DNA of 64,000 nucleotides from Zanthoxylum bungeanum (GCA_019454045.1 SKCR01036131.1:16510-80509); one strand, 5' to 3'; positions 33,594-46,597 are shown, counted from the first letter of the stretch. Notes: generated by a model from the sequence alone, not told the origin. Program-made: numbers and translations.

Positions 33594-34304
33594 CTAGCTA
33601 GGCATGGGCCCGCATACGTCACTATGAACTAGGGCTAACAGTTCGGTGGCACGTACACCTTTACCATTAAAATGTGTTTTAGGAATTCTGCCTAATAAAC
33701 AAGATTCGTAGATATCATATGAATTAGGATCAAATCCGTCCAAGTATCCACACTTCGAAAGTGTGGATATACGAGTTTTGTTAATGTGTCCCAGACGACA
33801 ATGCCACAAATAAGTTTCATCTATTTTACTCATTTTGAGCCTTTTGTTTGTCATGTTATATGTTTGAGATTCATTTATATTCAAAATATAAACACCATTA
33901 TCAACATCTGCCGTACATATCAAAATATCATCTTTATATACAAAACACCCAGTGTTTCGGAATACAAAGGTATACACGCATTGGGCTAAACAAGATACAA
34001 AGATGATATTCCTAGTCAAACTAGGTACAAAATAACAGTCTTCTAAATTAAGCATATCACCCGAGGGAAAATTCAAAATATATGTGCCAACAGCCAAAAC
34101 GGTGACTCTTGTCCCATTTCCAACTCGGAGGTAAATCTCTCCTGAAGCCAGTCTCCTACTAATCTGTAGATCATGCACATCAGTACATATGTGAGTACCA
34201 CATCCAGAATCAAAAATATTATTTTTAAAACAAGTAGTGGGCATGTTTATTTCAATAACAAACATACCTAAAGCCGGAGCTTTGCCCACCCCCGCTTCCC
34301 TCAC
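33594..34304 (-). pseudogene. Protease, GAG-pre-integrase and integrase start of A
   Basis: This 236-codon frame keeps the aspartic protease active site in FDSGCGTHIC (D32), the later protease part NFPSGDMLNLEDCYFVPSLT, the GAG-pre-integrase segment LWHCRLGHINK, and the integrase start LVHSDVCGPM with its first catalytic aspartate. In the integrase zinc-binding HHCC motif the first cysteine appears replaced by tyrosine (YESCLLG). It ends at a stop right after GPMPS. Confidence 0.92.
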
Positions 34305-35137
34305 GTCTGCCTGGTACTTACGACAGTCACATTTCCAGTGACCCCATTTTCCATAATATAGGTAGACATCCTAGGATATGTCCTTAGTCTTCCTAGAAGA
34401 CTGTGATGATTTGGTCTTGCCATTTTTCTTCTTTTTCTTCACACCTCCAGAAGCCTTCGGCTAAGCCTTGGCCTTCTGAGATGTCGAAGTAAGATGCACC
34501 TCGCGCTTCTTGCCCTTCAGAAGCTCTGGCTCTGCCTCTTTCAGCATTGCCATCAACTCTCCAAGAATCTTCTTTTGGTTCATCATATTATAGTTCATGA
34601 TGAACCCGCCCCAGTAGTCGGGCAGAGACTGTAAGATCAAATCTATAGAAGTCTCGGCTTCGAAGGTTATGCCTAGCTGACCTAGCTGTTCGATGTCAGT
34701 AATCATCTACGACACATAGTGTTCAACAGATGTACACTCTAACATACGCGAGCGAAAGAGCTTATTTTGCAATTCTTACTTATGAGATCTAAGGTTAGAT
34801 CTGTGAGATCCTTCAATTTCAATATCATTTGGTAGAGATCCAGTCCTTTGTTCTAACGGCGTAATTGAGGGGTCATTGCAGCAAGCATGACGGACTGAGC
34901 AGTGAAGTTGTCATCTCGATGAGTCTTCCAAAGCTTATGATCAATTACCTGCTCTGGTCCGGGCTCAGGCCCGAGAGGTCTCTCTATGACATAGAGTAAC
35001 TTCTCAGATCCCAAGACTATCCTGAGATTCATCTCCAAATTTAGAAGATTCGTGCCGTTAAAGAAATTCTCGCCAATGATTATATCTCTAACATTAATTC
35101 TTCCTGCCATCTTGATTGCTATAGTCCAACTATCCAA
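34305..35137 (-). pseudogene. Gag of A
   Basis: The likely start is the methionine at 35110 (MAGRINVRDIIIG) or the in-frame one at 35137. The N-terminal part is at 34853-35137, and a middle part is at 34461-34706 (SIDLILQSLPDYWGGFIMNY). The zinc knuckle at about 34317-34371 reads YLYYGKWGHWKCDC, where the first two cysteines of C-X2-C-X4-H-X4-C are tyrosine. Stops and shifts separate the parts, so no full Gag can be made. Confidence 0.85.
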
Positions 35138-37309
35138 TCAACGATTTCTGGTACACTCAAAATGTAATTGTTACTATAGTCTAACTATATAACCAACTAC
35201 AAATGGAGTAGAGTTTGAGTACAGTCTAATTGTTCAAAGAAAACAATAAAATAATTAGTCCAACTAATATTTATAATGACGAATAAATAATATAAAAGAG
35301 CACGTATTGGCGAGTATTAAACGAAATTGCAAATTTAATACAAGCCTCCCAGTAATTTTGGCGAGCCTCTAACCCTTCGTTGAGTACTTGGGAAATCTAG
35401 TTTCCTAGTGGGCTAGGATACCGTTAAATAATACACAACTTTGACTTTGGCCAACAAGCTGTATAAGATTTAACAAAGTAGATCTCTAAGATCAATTGGA
35501 TCTCATCTAATTCCTAGATCCGATAGGTGGACCTCTAAGTCCAAAACATATATCCAATATATTTCCTAACCTTTTTCCTCTGAATCAACTAAGCATTGGC
35601 TTTGGCTCAACAAGCTTAATGATTCCAGTTAACCGCGACACATTGACAGTGGGAAAACATCGTAATCCACGTTGATGAACAGAAGTGACCTTGACTTTGG
35701 CCAACAAATCACAATTGTCCAAGACATGCGATGTGTAACAAAGATTTCATGGTTCAAACACATATGTGATGGACAATGATCTTGACTTTCGCCAACAAAT
35801 CAAAGTCAATCTTGGATCTTGAGAAAGAACCACTAAATGGAAGGAAACGCTTAATATTTGATGTGAGGGCATTTTCGTAAATTGGCAACCAATTTATTAT
35901 CTTTGATTAGGTCTCATCATATACCCTTAAACATGCATTCTAAAAGCATAATAAGACGCGATAAAATTAATAATGATATGTGGATGGATATTTAAAAAAT
36001 TATTCCTAGAACAAATCTCTCTTTCTCTCTCCCGCTAATACTTTACATTCTTCTACCCAATCACATAATACTATAAGAAACCTCATTTACATTGAGGATA
36101 ATTGTTGAGAAGAGAAATACAAAGAGTATGAGAGGTGATAGGCTGGACACGCGGGTCAAATTTAATAAATTAAGTACCGAACTTCCAACAATATCCAAAA
36201 TTACCGCCACCCACCTAATATCCATCTGATATACATTATTCATACAAATACATCCAAGTATTCACACAAAGCATGTTTTCAATCAATCTAATCCAATTAA
36301 TTAATCTTCAATTAATGACCATCCAATGTTCATACAACGATTTAATTTGCGCGAGTCCAACTCGTTTAAGAATAAATACTCAAAGTAAGTATTCTTTAAT
36401 TATATCGAACTATAATTTTAAATCCAATTTAAATTTTATCAAATACTAATTCATATTTAATTCCAAATTAAATAATTACACTTTTAATAGTGCCTTTTAG
36501 ACTTGGATTCCAAATCCAATCTAAATGGGTCTCAAAGGCCCAATTAGCATCTAATGCCAATTCAATTAAAGTCCAATGGGCTTTCAATTAATTCTTTAGC
36601 CATAGGCTTTGGCCATTATGGATCCAACCCAAGATGCCAAGGCCCAAATTAGGAATCACCCTATGCCATAGAATTAATTTAGGCCCAATTAAATTTTTAA
36701 AGGCCCAAAAGTCATATTTGGACTTTATGGAAATGGTTTTAGGCCCAATTGGATCCAACCCAATTGTCCAAAACCATACTTGGCCCAACCAAGCCCATTA
36801 TCCCAAATACAACAAATTAAATTAATATATTATTCCAAATTACATATTAATCTAATTAAAGTGCAATTAACACAATTAATCAATTAATCTAATATTTTCA
36901 AAACACTAATTAATCTAATTAATCATGCTTAACATTCAATTCATGTCCAACACAAATTGAAGCAAAATCAACTCATTCCAACATGCTAAAGCTCACGGCA
37001 ATTGCAAGGAAAAACATCCAATTTTGATTTCAATCCAATTAAATCAACAATCAATATTCATTTCATGCATTTAACATATCCTATTGTCAAATTTCAAAAA
37101 ATCACCATGAGATCTAATTAGGGTTACATTCGGCCATGATAAAAATTTGGGAATTTTTTATCCAATCAAATTTTCACAAATCCAATGATGCACAAATCCA
37201 ATTCATCATAATCTAAACATAACCCAACAATCAAATTAAAAAATACATGCTCCAAGAAAAATCTCCAAATTAAAGTTAAGAACCCTAAAATTTCGAATCA
37301 TGCTTAGAT
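35138..37309 (-). mobile_element. 5' leader of A, non-coding
   Basis: This 2.2-kb untranslated stretch lies between gag and the primer-binding site. It is similar to 46860-49121 (E2) and in part to 1-1815 (E1). The motif GACTTTGGCCAACAA occurs near 35441, 35695 and, with one change, 35783. No conserved frame is present; those near 36588-36825 are not shared with the other leaders. Confidence 0.8.
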
Positions 37310-37322
37310 GACTCTGATACCA
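37310..37322 (-). other. Primer-binding site of A
   Basis: It reads TGGTATCAGAGTC on the minus strand, the best match in the family to the initiator-tRNA(Met) primer site. It lies one base from the LTR start at 37324. Confidence 0.88.
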
Positions 37323-37323
37323 T

Positions 37324-40300
37324 TGTTAGTGTCCTACACATGCCGCAAGATCACTAAGATGATTTGTGTGTGAATAAAAGTGAAGTTTACGGAAAAAAAA
37401 CATACAATGGTTGGTTGAGGAATTTCAAAAATTTCTCCTTGAATGTTGAAGCTCCAAGCTTTGTATTGTGTTTGCAACATTTCAGTGAGTTTCCTTATCA
37501 CCTTAATCAACACCTTTAAGTGTTAGCTTGTAGAATTTTTGCAAAAAAATTCAAATGGAGAGAGCATAAGTTTCGGCCAAGTGTGTAGTTGGGAGAAAAT
37601 AGAGATTTTTGTGTATTGTTGACTTGTCTTCAAAAAAACAAGGTTGTTGTGTTTTTGTTTTCCAAAAAGAAAAACAAGTTAGGTAAAATGTAAGTGGTTT
37701 TGTGTAAATGAAACCAACCACCTTTGCAAACTACCACCATCACATGTGTGATATGTGTGAAGTGGGTCTCACCACTTTAAATTCAAAATTCAAAGTGGCT
37801 CACACAACTAGTCTTTGGGCCCGGATTCGTTTAATCTGACTAAACGAATTTTCCGTCGAAAAATAATTAAATCCAATTTAATTAAATAATGATGCCTTGT
37901 AAAATTATTACGAAAGTCGCTTACGAATTAATTCCAAATTAATTCGTTCGCTTGAATTAAAATCCAATTTTAATTTCGTATTGAAATCCAATTTCAATTA
38001 ATATATCCGATATATTATTTTAGCCCAAATAAATAAATTAAATTGAAAAATCCAATTTAACTATTAAATTTATTTTACCGATTAATTCTAAATTAATCGC
38101 GTTCTCTCTTATATATGAATTTAATCCCAGATTAATTCTTGCTGCAATTAATCGTAGATTAATTTTCTCTCTCTTAATTAATCCCAGATTAATTCTATTC
38201 GAGTCAAATTTCATTGGTGAATCTTTGAGAAGCGACCCAATAGATTCCTGGATATGTTGGCAGTAAATCCGGTTGTCGGACTATCCGACACGTGTGTACC
38301 CCGTACCATGTTCTCACTGATTTACAAGAAATGTTTGGCTTTTATCAAAGCTCCGTGTCTACCTAATTCTCCATAAATATCTACGGATGATATATGTATC
38401 AGGCGTAGTAATACTATGTAATGCGTAATACGATCCAGTATCGGATGTCACATGCTAGGCCTGTGGTTGGCTCTTTGTCTGCCCCGTACGAAGCATATAT
38501 CGGATCACGGGTAACTAGTCTCTGTAATTGGAAAGTCATGACCTAGTCATACTTTCCCGATAGCTGCAGCTTTTAAGAGTACTATTACCGTATCCTGCGT
38601 GACCATCATCTTCATATGACTGAAGGGATACTCTCATCTTGACATCACATCCAATACACTACGATTCTCAATAAACCCAGTACAGGCGTACACAATGTGG
38701 TTTATTCTAAGGTCCCAAGATCAAATCAAGACATGAAAACATGCGTGAATACACCAATGAAGATAGCGAATACTTACATTGATCGGTTATGTCGATTTGA
38801 AGACGAATCATGCCTAAAAACGCACTGCCTTGGTAAGCTTACTGCATGCAGTCCACTGCCTCCAAAAACAGAATTTTGAGATGAGAAACGCAGCTCCTAG
38901 CTTCGTTGGATGGATCCCGGCTCATGGTCGAACCTCCCTACCACCTTCGCAAGACTCGTAGTGTGCTAGCACTTGAATTTTCACCATGAAAATCCAACCC
39001 TTGCTTCCCTAAATTCACGCCTGAATTGGTTCCAAACCAGTAACATGTTTCAGTTTTTGGGCGTGAAGAGAGAGAGAATTTGAGAGAGATGATCTTGTAT
39101 TATTAAGTTAAAATGATTTACCAAAAATCAATTTATATTTATGCCATAAAATTTATTAAATTGATAATAAATTTATGACACAAATCATGCAATGGTTTAA
39201 AGTGTCAAACACTCAAACTCCATGCAAGACCATTGAGTGTATTGTACACAATCTTCATGCAATGCATTAGAATAAAATAATGCATAATATGACATGTGTC
39301 ATGTGGGCCCCACACGTTTTCAAATGAAAGTGGGCCCACGTGCACTCACGCGTTCGGGTTCGATATTTCCGAAATACCGAGCTTACGTCGCGACGTTAAT
39401 TAAATCGAATTTAAATAAATAATTGCGCCTAGCGAAATTATTATTTACGTCGCTAACGAATTAATTCTAAATTAACTCGTTTGCCCGAATTAAAATCTAA
39501 TTTTAATTCCGCGTCGAAATCTAATTTCGTTTAATATATCGAATATATTAATTTACCGATTAATTCCAAATTAATCGTTATCTCTCTCTAGACGATATTT
39601 TATCTTAGATAAAATATCTCCGTAATTAATCCTAGATTAATTTTCTCTCTCTTCTGTATAATCCCAGATTATTCAAGAGTGCGAGTTGTGCGTCATCGGT
39701 GGATTATCGGGAAGCGACCCATGAGATCCCCGGATAATCTGGCAGTAAATACGGTCGTCGGAGTATCCGAATCACGTACGTACCAAGTACTACGTTCTAC
39801 CGATTTACGAGACAAGGTCGACTCCTAGCAAAGCACCAAGTCTACCTATTCTCCGGACATATCCATTAAAGAATATTAAGATCTGTATCAAGCGTAGTAT
39901 ACTAATGTATTGTGCATATCGGCCCAGTATCGGATAATCACGTGCTAGGGCTGGGGCTGGATAAGTGTCTGCCCCGTCCGAAACACATATCGGATGTCTG
40001 GTAACTAGTCTCTATAATCGGATATTCATGACCTGGTCATAATATCACGATTGGATGCGCATCACTTAAGAGCACTAATACCGTATCATGCGTGACATCA
40101 TCTCCATTATGACTGGAGTGACACTTCCGTCTTGACATCACATCCAATACACTACGATTCCTGATAAACCCAGAAGAGGTGAACACAGAACCAGTTAAGA
40201 TCCCCCACCACCAAAACCAAAGTTTACCGATTGTCGTAAGTATTAGCGATGTAAGTCTCAGGTTAAGACTATACACACCTACCTTGATTTCGGCCTCCCA

Positions 40301-41274
40301 TAGACACCTAGTCATAATACCAATGGGATTCCGAAGGGTCTATCCAGAGCGAAGCTGTTTCCCGTACCATCGGTGAAACACGACCTCCTATCGCACTTGC
40401 ACAAGTATCCAATACTTATATATATGAGAACTATGCCGTTGTGCCCTCACAACGCGCACAAGTGCAATACTAGCCTATTCCGCATTATCGATGTCCAGTC
40501 TCGATAATACTACGGCTAGGGATATTTAATGATTAATCCTTCGTGGACTGATACTGTCTCATATCATCTCAATCCAGGAACTAATCATAGGGACCTCTCT
40601 TCATTTATATATCTATGGTGATCTAATCACAAATGATGAGAGTGCAATTTCCTTATTACATAGTTAATTTGCTACAACAACACAATGATCTATGCAAATA
40701 GTGACGCTATGGGTCATATTATCCAACACACAAAACCTGTTAAAGCTCTGGACGACCAATACCAAAGCAAACTGATTGTCGCAAGTACTAAGGACGTAAT
40801 TCTCAAGTTAAAGACCACATACACCTACCCTGATTTGGATTCCCATAGATAAATAGTCACACGACCAATGTGATTCTGAGGGGTCTATCCAGAGCGAACT
40901 GTTCCCGGTCCAATGGCTAACAGAACCTCTTATCACACTTGCATAAGTATCCAATACTTAAACATATGAGAACTATGTCGTTAAGCTTTCATAACGCGCA
41001 CAAGTGCAATACTAGTCTATTCTGCATTATCGATGTCTAGTCTCGATAATACTACGACTAGGGATATTTAATGATTAAATCGTTCGTGGATTAATATTGT
41101 CTCATATCTTATTAATCCGATTTAACCATAAGGAATTTTATCATTATATAAACATCCAAGTAATCCAATTACAATAATGATAAAATATCAATTTCCTTTT
41201 GTCACATAGTTAATTTGTACAAAAACACAATGTTTATTGCAAATAGTTATGCTATTGGTCATAATTGTCCAACA
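37324..41274 (-). mobile_element. 5' LTR of A, split by a solo LTR
   Basis: The pieces are 37324-38695 and 40734-41274, together about 1.91 kb. They start TGTTAGTGTCCTACAC and end TTGTCCAACA, followed by the ATATT duplication. The split falls in the segment ...GGCGTACACA|AAACCTG, which is continuous in other family members. Confidence 0.92.
38696..40728. mobile_element. Solo LTR (family 1) inside the 5' LTR of A
   Basis: This 2033-base LTR starts TGTGGTTTATTC and ends TTATCCAACA, with the perfect duplication CACAA at 38691-38695 and 40729-40733. No internal sequence remains, as expected after recombination between two LTRs of one element. It resembles the LTR of B most closely, including the CGTTCGGGTTCGATATTTCC segment. 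The palindrome ladder is at 39355-39680, and the shared minus-strand frame at 40037-40315. Confidence 0.93.
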
Positions 41275-41279
41275 ATATT

Positions 41280-42898
41280 TTAGGTCTGAAAATAAATATT
41301 TTTCTATAAATTTTTTCTAAAAACTTATTTCTTTCTATAAAACTCTAACATCTCTCGTAAAACTAGTTCATTCTGAAACTCTTTCATAAAACAATCGTTT
41401 CTGAAAATCTCATCTGGAAAACAACTAACATATGGGGGCGTTACATATCGTCGTCCCCCCACATGCCTAACTAGTGCATTGGGGCAATACATCTCACCAT
41501 CCCCCAAGTTTCTGAACTATAGACAGAAGCCTAATCAATGTTGTCATCCCGGCCATGAAACTAGGATCTATGGGCGTCATGTAGCATTGTCCCTCTTGTC
41601 CTAAAATTACATGTGCACATGTCTAATGGATCCGTCAATTCAATAATTTGTAAATTTAATAAGCCGTCAATTCCAAAAGACTCTGAGATTGAGTTTTTCC
41701 CCTAATCTATAAAAAATCATAAAAGAAATCATGTCAAAATATCAAAAGTATGATAACATTTCTCAACTAGTCCAAAAATATTTTTAACTCATCAACATAT
41801 TTTAGCAATTTGGTCTCATCTCAAAGTATAAATTAATTAATATAACTTTATAAAATCAATACAACATTATGAACGTAAAATATCCACCCACAGATTTGGA
41901 AACTGACTGGCACTGCTTCATAGTGTCAAAGAAAGTCGCGGTTCATGTCGATAATCTATAATCGATAAACGTTATTAGAATAAAAGATGTGAGATATGCT
42001 TTCGATAAATAGAAAAATATACAATGCATGAATACTTGATTTGGCTTATTTACTAACTTATAAAGGTAGTCTAAGAATTTTTACGGGCTCTATTTTGGAG
42101 TTACACAAGTGCTGGAGCGTAAATTTATATTATACTAGTTGCTAAGAATTCATTGCTCGACGCCTAAATTTGGAAATTCACTGTAACTAATTGGAAATGA
42201 ATCTGATGCTGAACTTTTAATAAAATGGTCTTTAATGTGTTTAGTTTGTGTTGGTTTTTACTGATTGCAATTTCAATTTCAAAAACTCAAGTTATAAACC
42301 GAAGTTCAGGGGCTATTCAAGTTGAAAAACTGGATGCAGTGGCAGCAAGTCTCCCAATTTCAAAATTTTGGTTCGGTCTCATCTTAAATATAAAATTTTA
42401 TTTTTAGATATGTCACTCACTTTTATGTCTAGTTTATCTATAATTTTACAGTTCATCAATTGAACATATAAAACATAAGTTATAAATTACCAAACATAGC
42501 ATATCCGTAACAGGACAGAAACTGACTTCATTATCTATCTTCCTTATTTCACTATCTAATTTAATACATTTATCCAGCAACCCTCAGCAAAATTCTGACT
42601 ATTATAATTACTTTTTATAACGTACCAAACATGCTTAATTTCTTAATTTAATCCGAGCTTGACATTATGTAAAATACTTAGTGTGCGACATGTCTAAATT
42701 CCACATTTACCATAATTTTAACAAGCTCTACCTATATTTCATACATACAAAGCTCAATGACATTATTCAAGTCTCCAAAGCACATTTAAAAATAACCCTC
42801 CTTCACTTCTCATCATGGTCGAATTCTACCTCATTCATAACTTAAAAATTAACAACACAAAGACACGCTAATATCAACCATAACCTTCTACGTATAGG
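41280..42898 (-). mobile_element. 5' LTR of G, middle fragment
   Basis: It continues 21153-21719 after the insertion of A. Its final 110 bases match 7903-8020 of the 3' LTR. The last part of this LTR (equivalent to 8020-8779) is not next to it; another sequence begins at about 42899. No gene is seen here. Confidence 0.65.
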
Positions 42899-45082
42899 TG
42901 TTTATAATAGATAAACACTGAACGACTCACCAAAGATTCTTAATGGATGGTACACCAACGTCAATAAGAATCTTCTCAGGTTGAGTAGCATTGTGGTCCT
43001 TCGACTTGAGATACCACTGTGGATGTATGAGACATCATCCACACTTAGATGGCAGTCACGTCACCGATCTATTTAGATCAGACCTTCGCCTGTTTGTTGG
43101 GTGTGGACCGATCCTTTGGATATCCTGTGTGTGTCAAGATAGGATCCGTCAGTTCTGTGTACAGAGCGTAGGTAGTCCATATGTGATTAGCAATCAGTTA
43201 AATCTATGTCCATAGTATACTTCGGAAGTGAGTTTCGAATGTTATTTATAGATTACTAATAGAAACGTCGACGGGATAATACCTATAGAGATTCGACATT
43301 TACATCTATATCTCTGGGATTATCCGGATACCTGTGACGGAGGGATTATACGTATGCAATGATCTCGACCTGTATGATTCAGCTAGTTTATCTGTGGTCG
43401 TCATAATTTACGGGTGGGTAAATTATGGACACAGAATTAGATTTTGTGACGGATATACCTGAATCTATAGAGTCTCACTAATGAAACATACTCGTAGAGC
43501 ACTAGGGCGACTTTTATAAATAATGGTGATTATTTATAAATCGTTTAAACGTTAAACGAAAAATACATGCAAACTGGTCGAACCGTCATTTCCTAATTAA
43601 TGTGTATTTGTATTTAATATATGATGTTATTAAATACACATTAATAAATTTTCAAATAAATGTATTTGACATATATCATTAATATATGTATTTGAGATAT
43701 TTAAAGTAAATATAATACATATATTTGAGATATTTGTATTTAATTAATTATTTAATTATTTAATTGTTAAATTATTAATATAATTAAAATATAAATATCT
43801 TACCAAATGATAAAGTTAGGAAATGATTATAAGTGTAAATGTTTGACTTTACATTAAAGGAAAATGTTGTCAAATTGGATTTGACTTCCTTGGATATTTA
43901 TTTTAAATTGTTAAAATTGAAATATATTTTTTTCCTTTATTTTTGGTAAATTTCGGCCATCACCCTTAAATAAATATAAGTGTTTTCTTTTTTATGTTGC
44001 AATTGTTGACTTGTTGATTATTCATTAAAGTTGTAATGATAATGGATGCAAGTTGATAAGCTAACTTTAATTGAAACAAAAAATATCTAGATATTTTATA
44101 AACACCATAAATTTCGGCCAAGGTAAATTTTGGGGAGTATATATTGTTTTGTTTCACATTTAGGGTTTAACAAGTTCATTTGAAACCAAAATAAACATAA
44201 AAGAGAGTTGAGAGCAAAGTTTCAAGGCAAAAGGGAAAAGGCTTGAAAAAGCTTATTTTTGTAAGTCTTTCTTTAATGTCTTCAACATGAAATATGTTTC
44301 TAACATGCTTAGCTTCATTTTGTGATGCTTTGATGTTATCTCTACTGTTATAGTTTTTGTTTATATGGTTGTGAACTTGAATGAAAGTTTGATGTATGTA
44401 AGTAAGCTTGAAATGGTTTCAAAGCTTTACTTTTGATTTTTAGAAAATCAAGTTGCCATTCTAGAGTTGGTAAGCCACTCCTTGGTGACCTAGAATTGTT
44501 CTAGAGTTGTTTCAATGTGGTGAGGCTAGATTGGTGAAGTATTGAATGGATTAAAGTGTTGGATTTTGTAAATTTGGTGAAATTGGACAATTTGGTAAAA
44601 TTGGAAAATTAGGATTCCTAACCCACTCCAAATTTGGGGCTTTTCATATATGTGATGTATTATGGTATGAAAACTTTTAGGTTGATTGGATTTGATCTTG
44701 GCATGTTTTGAACTAAATGGACCAAATTGCAATTAATTGAAAATTTTGGGTGGCTCACGGCATTAGACCAAAAATTGGGGATTTGTGTGAAATCTGATTT
44801 TGATGCATTTGATGTGTTGAAAAACATTTTAGAAATGATTTATAATCATCCAAAATTGTATTTGACAACTTTTGGACTAAAATGATCAATTTATAAAGTT
44901 TTGGGGCAATTCGATAATTACCAAGAAATTTGATTTATTGTGTAATTTTTCAGAATTTGATAATTGGATAATTAAATAAATAATTTTGTTTAATTGATCA
45001 GAGAAAAATTTTTGAAATCGGAAAATTTTGATTTTCCGTGATTCGGCTGCGTTACCGATATTCCGCCCTAAAACCCCTTCAA
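42899..45082 (+). mobile_element. LTR-like fragment related to the LTR of F
   Basis: Several anchors match F on the same strand, for example GAGCACTAGGGCGAC at about 43498 and 57286, and ACTTGAGATACCAC with GTGTGTCAAGAT upstream. The ends are uncertain: it begins near TGTTTATAATAG and stops where copia protease sequence starts. No primer-binding site follows, so the junction is a deletion. The 3' half (43560-45080) is AT-rich with no gene. Confidence 0.55.
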
Positions 45083-45222
45083 CTACAACATGAGGGTCAG
45101 GACATGGGATGTCGTTTTAGCAAGAGCAATGGGAGTTTCTAGTTTAAATTTAACAAATAATAGTTATTTAAATTTGACCAATGTGTTATTTATTCCTGGT
45201 TTTCGCAGGAATTTGATTTCTG
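45083..45222 (+). pseudogene. Copia protease fragment, duplicate of 46119-46262
   Basis: About 140 bases repeat 46119-46262 nearly exactly, from CTACAACATGAGGGTCAGGA to GGAATTTGATTTCTG. They encode the end of the protease (SSLNLTNNSYLNLTNVLFIP). The copy has a frame-breaking difference near its start. It is separated from its twin by 0.9 kb. Confidence 0.85.
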
Positions 45223-45873
45223 GTTGTCGATAGAGAGATGAGGTGTGATGAGGGTGTATTTTAGGGTTTTTGGTTATTTGTGCTTTTTGGGTTGTGCCGT
45301 GAATGGTGAGCTCTAGGGGAAGGGTTTGGCTTATGGTCCTTTTTATAAGAGTTAATTAGGGTTTTCTTGTGCGGAAAGGAAAGAAATTATGTAATCATTG
45401 GGGATATCTTTTAATTAGTGTGTTACAAGAAAATGATCTATTCAAGTTATGAAGGTGATTTGTTTTAGTTTAGGTAAGGGATTTATGGGATTTGATTTGA
45501 TTTATTTAGTTTTGGCATGTGATTTGATTTGATTTATTTAATTTTGGAAGGTGATTTATTTAGATTTCAACATGTGTTTAATTATTTTGGATTGGGCTTG
45601 GAGGCTTGAGCGTGTGGGTTGGTCTTTTTGGTAGGCTTGGGCGTGTGGGTTGGTGGTGTGTGGCTTGTTATGGGTTGCGGGGGTTTTGGGAAAATGATGA
45701 ATTTTAAAACAGAGATCCAACTAGCGAACCCGAAGCTAAGCAAACGAATTAAGTCCAACAAGGTATTGATTTCTGAATTTTCCCTTCCGACGTCCGTTTC
45801 CCGTGACTTCCACAACTTATCGGGTAGTACCTCCTTATGAGGCTCATCATCGGGACTTATATGCAAAAATACA
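45223..45873. other. Unassigned 650-bp filler between copia protease copies
   Basis: This stretch matches none of the retroelements in the window. It holds two short direct repeats, GATTTGATTTATTTA-type (45490-45545) and GGCTTGAGCGTGTGGGTTGG / GGCTTGGGCGTGTGGGTTGG (about 45602 and 45637), and a GC-richer tail at 45705-45873. A 73-codon plus-strand frame (45619-45840) has no domain I know. It could be a captured fragment of host DNA. Confidence 0.4.
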
Positions 45874-46597
45874 GTGCCTACAGATGCCAAGCCCAAAGGA
45901 AAATGTTTCCACTACAACAAGAATGAGCATGGGAAAAGGAATTGTCCTAAATACCTTACTGAGCTGAATGAGAAAAATGATACAGGTAAATATGATTTTC
46001 ATGTTATTGAATCTCTATTAGTGGAGGATGATAAATATGCCTGGATTGTTGATTCTAGAGCCACTAACCATGTTTGTTCTTTTTTACAGCTACTTGACTC
46101 ATGGAGGGACCTTTCTGAATGTGACTACAACATAAGGGTCAGGACAGAGGATGCCGCTTCAGCAAGAGCAATGGGAGTTTCTAGTTTAAATTTTACAAAT
46201 AATAGTTATTTAAATTTGACCAATGTGTTATTTATTCCTGGTTTTCGCAGGAATTTGATTTCTGTTTCTTAAGTTTTGGATGATGGTTATTATGTTTCTT
46301 TTAATAGCAATTTAGTTATTATTGGTAGAAATGGATTAACCATATGCACTGGAAATTCAGAAAATAACTTTTATATGTTAAGACCGTTAACACATAGGTC
46401 ACAGCTAAACGCTGAAGTGTTTAAGGTTGAGAAACCTAAAACTAAACTGCAAAAGATTTCTCACGATGACACAAATCTATGGCATCTTAGACTTGGTCAT
46501 ATCAACCTTGACTGGATAGATTGATAAAGAACGGTGCCTTAAACCAGTTAAAGCTCGAAACTTTAACAGTCTGCGAATCTTGTTTAGAAGGAAAAAT
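45874..46597 (+). pseudogene. Plus-strand copia Gag knuckle, protease and GAG-pre-integrase
   Basis: The frame at 45874-46272 holds a zinc knuckle region KGKCFHYNKNEHGKRNC (second cysteine changed to tyrosine), the protease start WIVDSRATNHV, and the protease end FIPGFRRNLISVS before a TAA stop. A second frame, 46276-46524, continues with LWHLRLGHINLDWID. It is the same family as D and I but in the opposite orientation. It ends at 46597 against minus-strand gag of E2. Confidence 0.9.

Larger units (their letters stand above)
21720..41274 (-). mobile_element. Ty1/copia retrotransposon A, complete outline with nested insertions
   Basis: A is bounded by the duplication ATATT at 21715-21719 and 41275-41279. 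It has a 3' LTR at 21720-23586, a polypurine tract, minus-strand RNase H, reverse transcriptase, integrase, protease and gag remnants, a leader, a primer-binding site at 37310-37322, and a 5' LTR at 37324-41274. It is interrupted by B in the reverse transcriptase and by a solo LTR in the 5' LTR. In a 330-base block the two LTRs differ at roughly a dozen positions, so A is not recent. Its coding region is broken throughout. Confidence 0.93.

Noticed and set aside
45490..45545. GATTTGATTTATTTA repeats considered as a CRISPR-like or regulatory array
   Set aside because: There are only two to three imperfect copies without spacers of constant length; this is simple AT-rich duplication.
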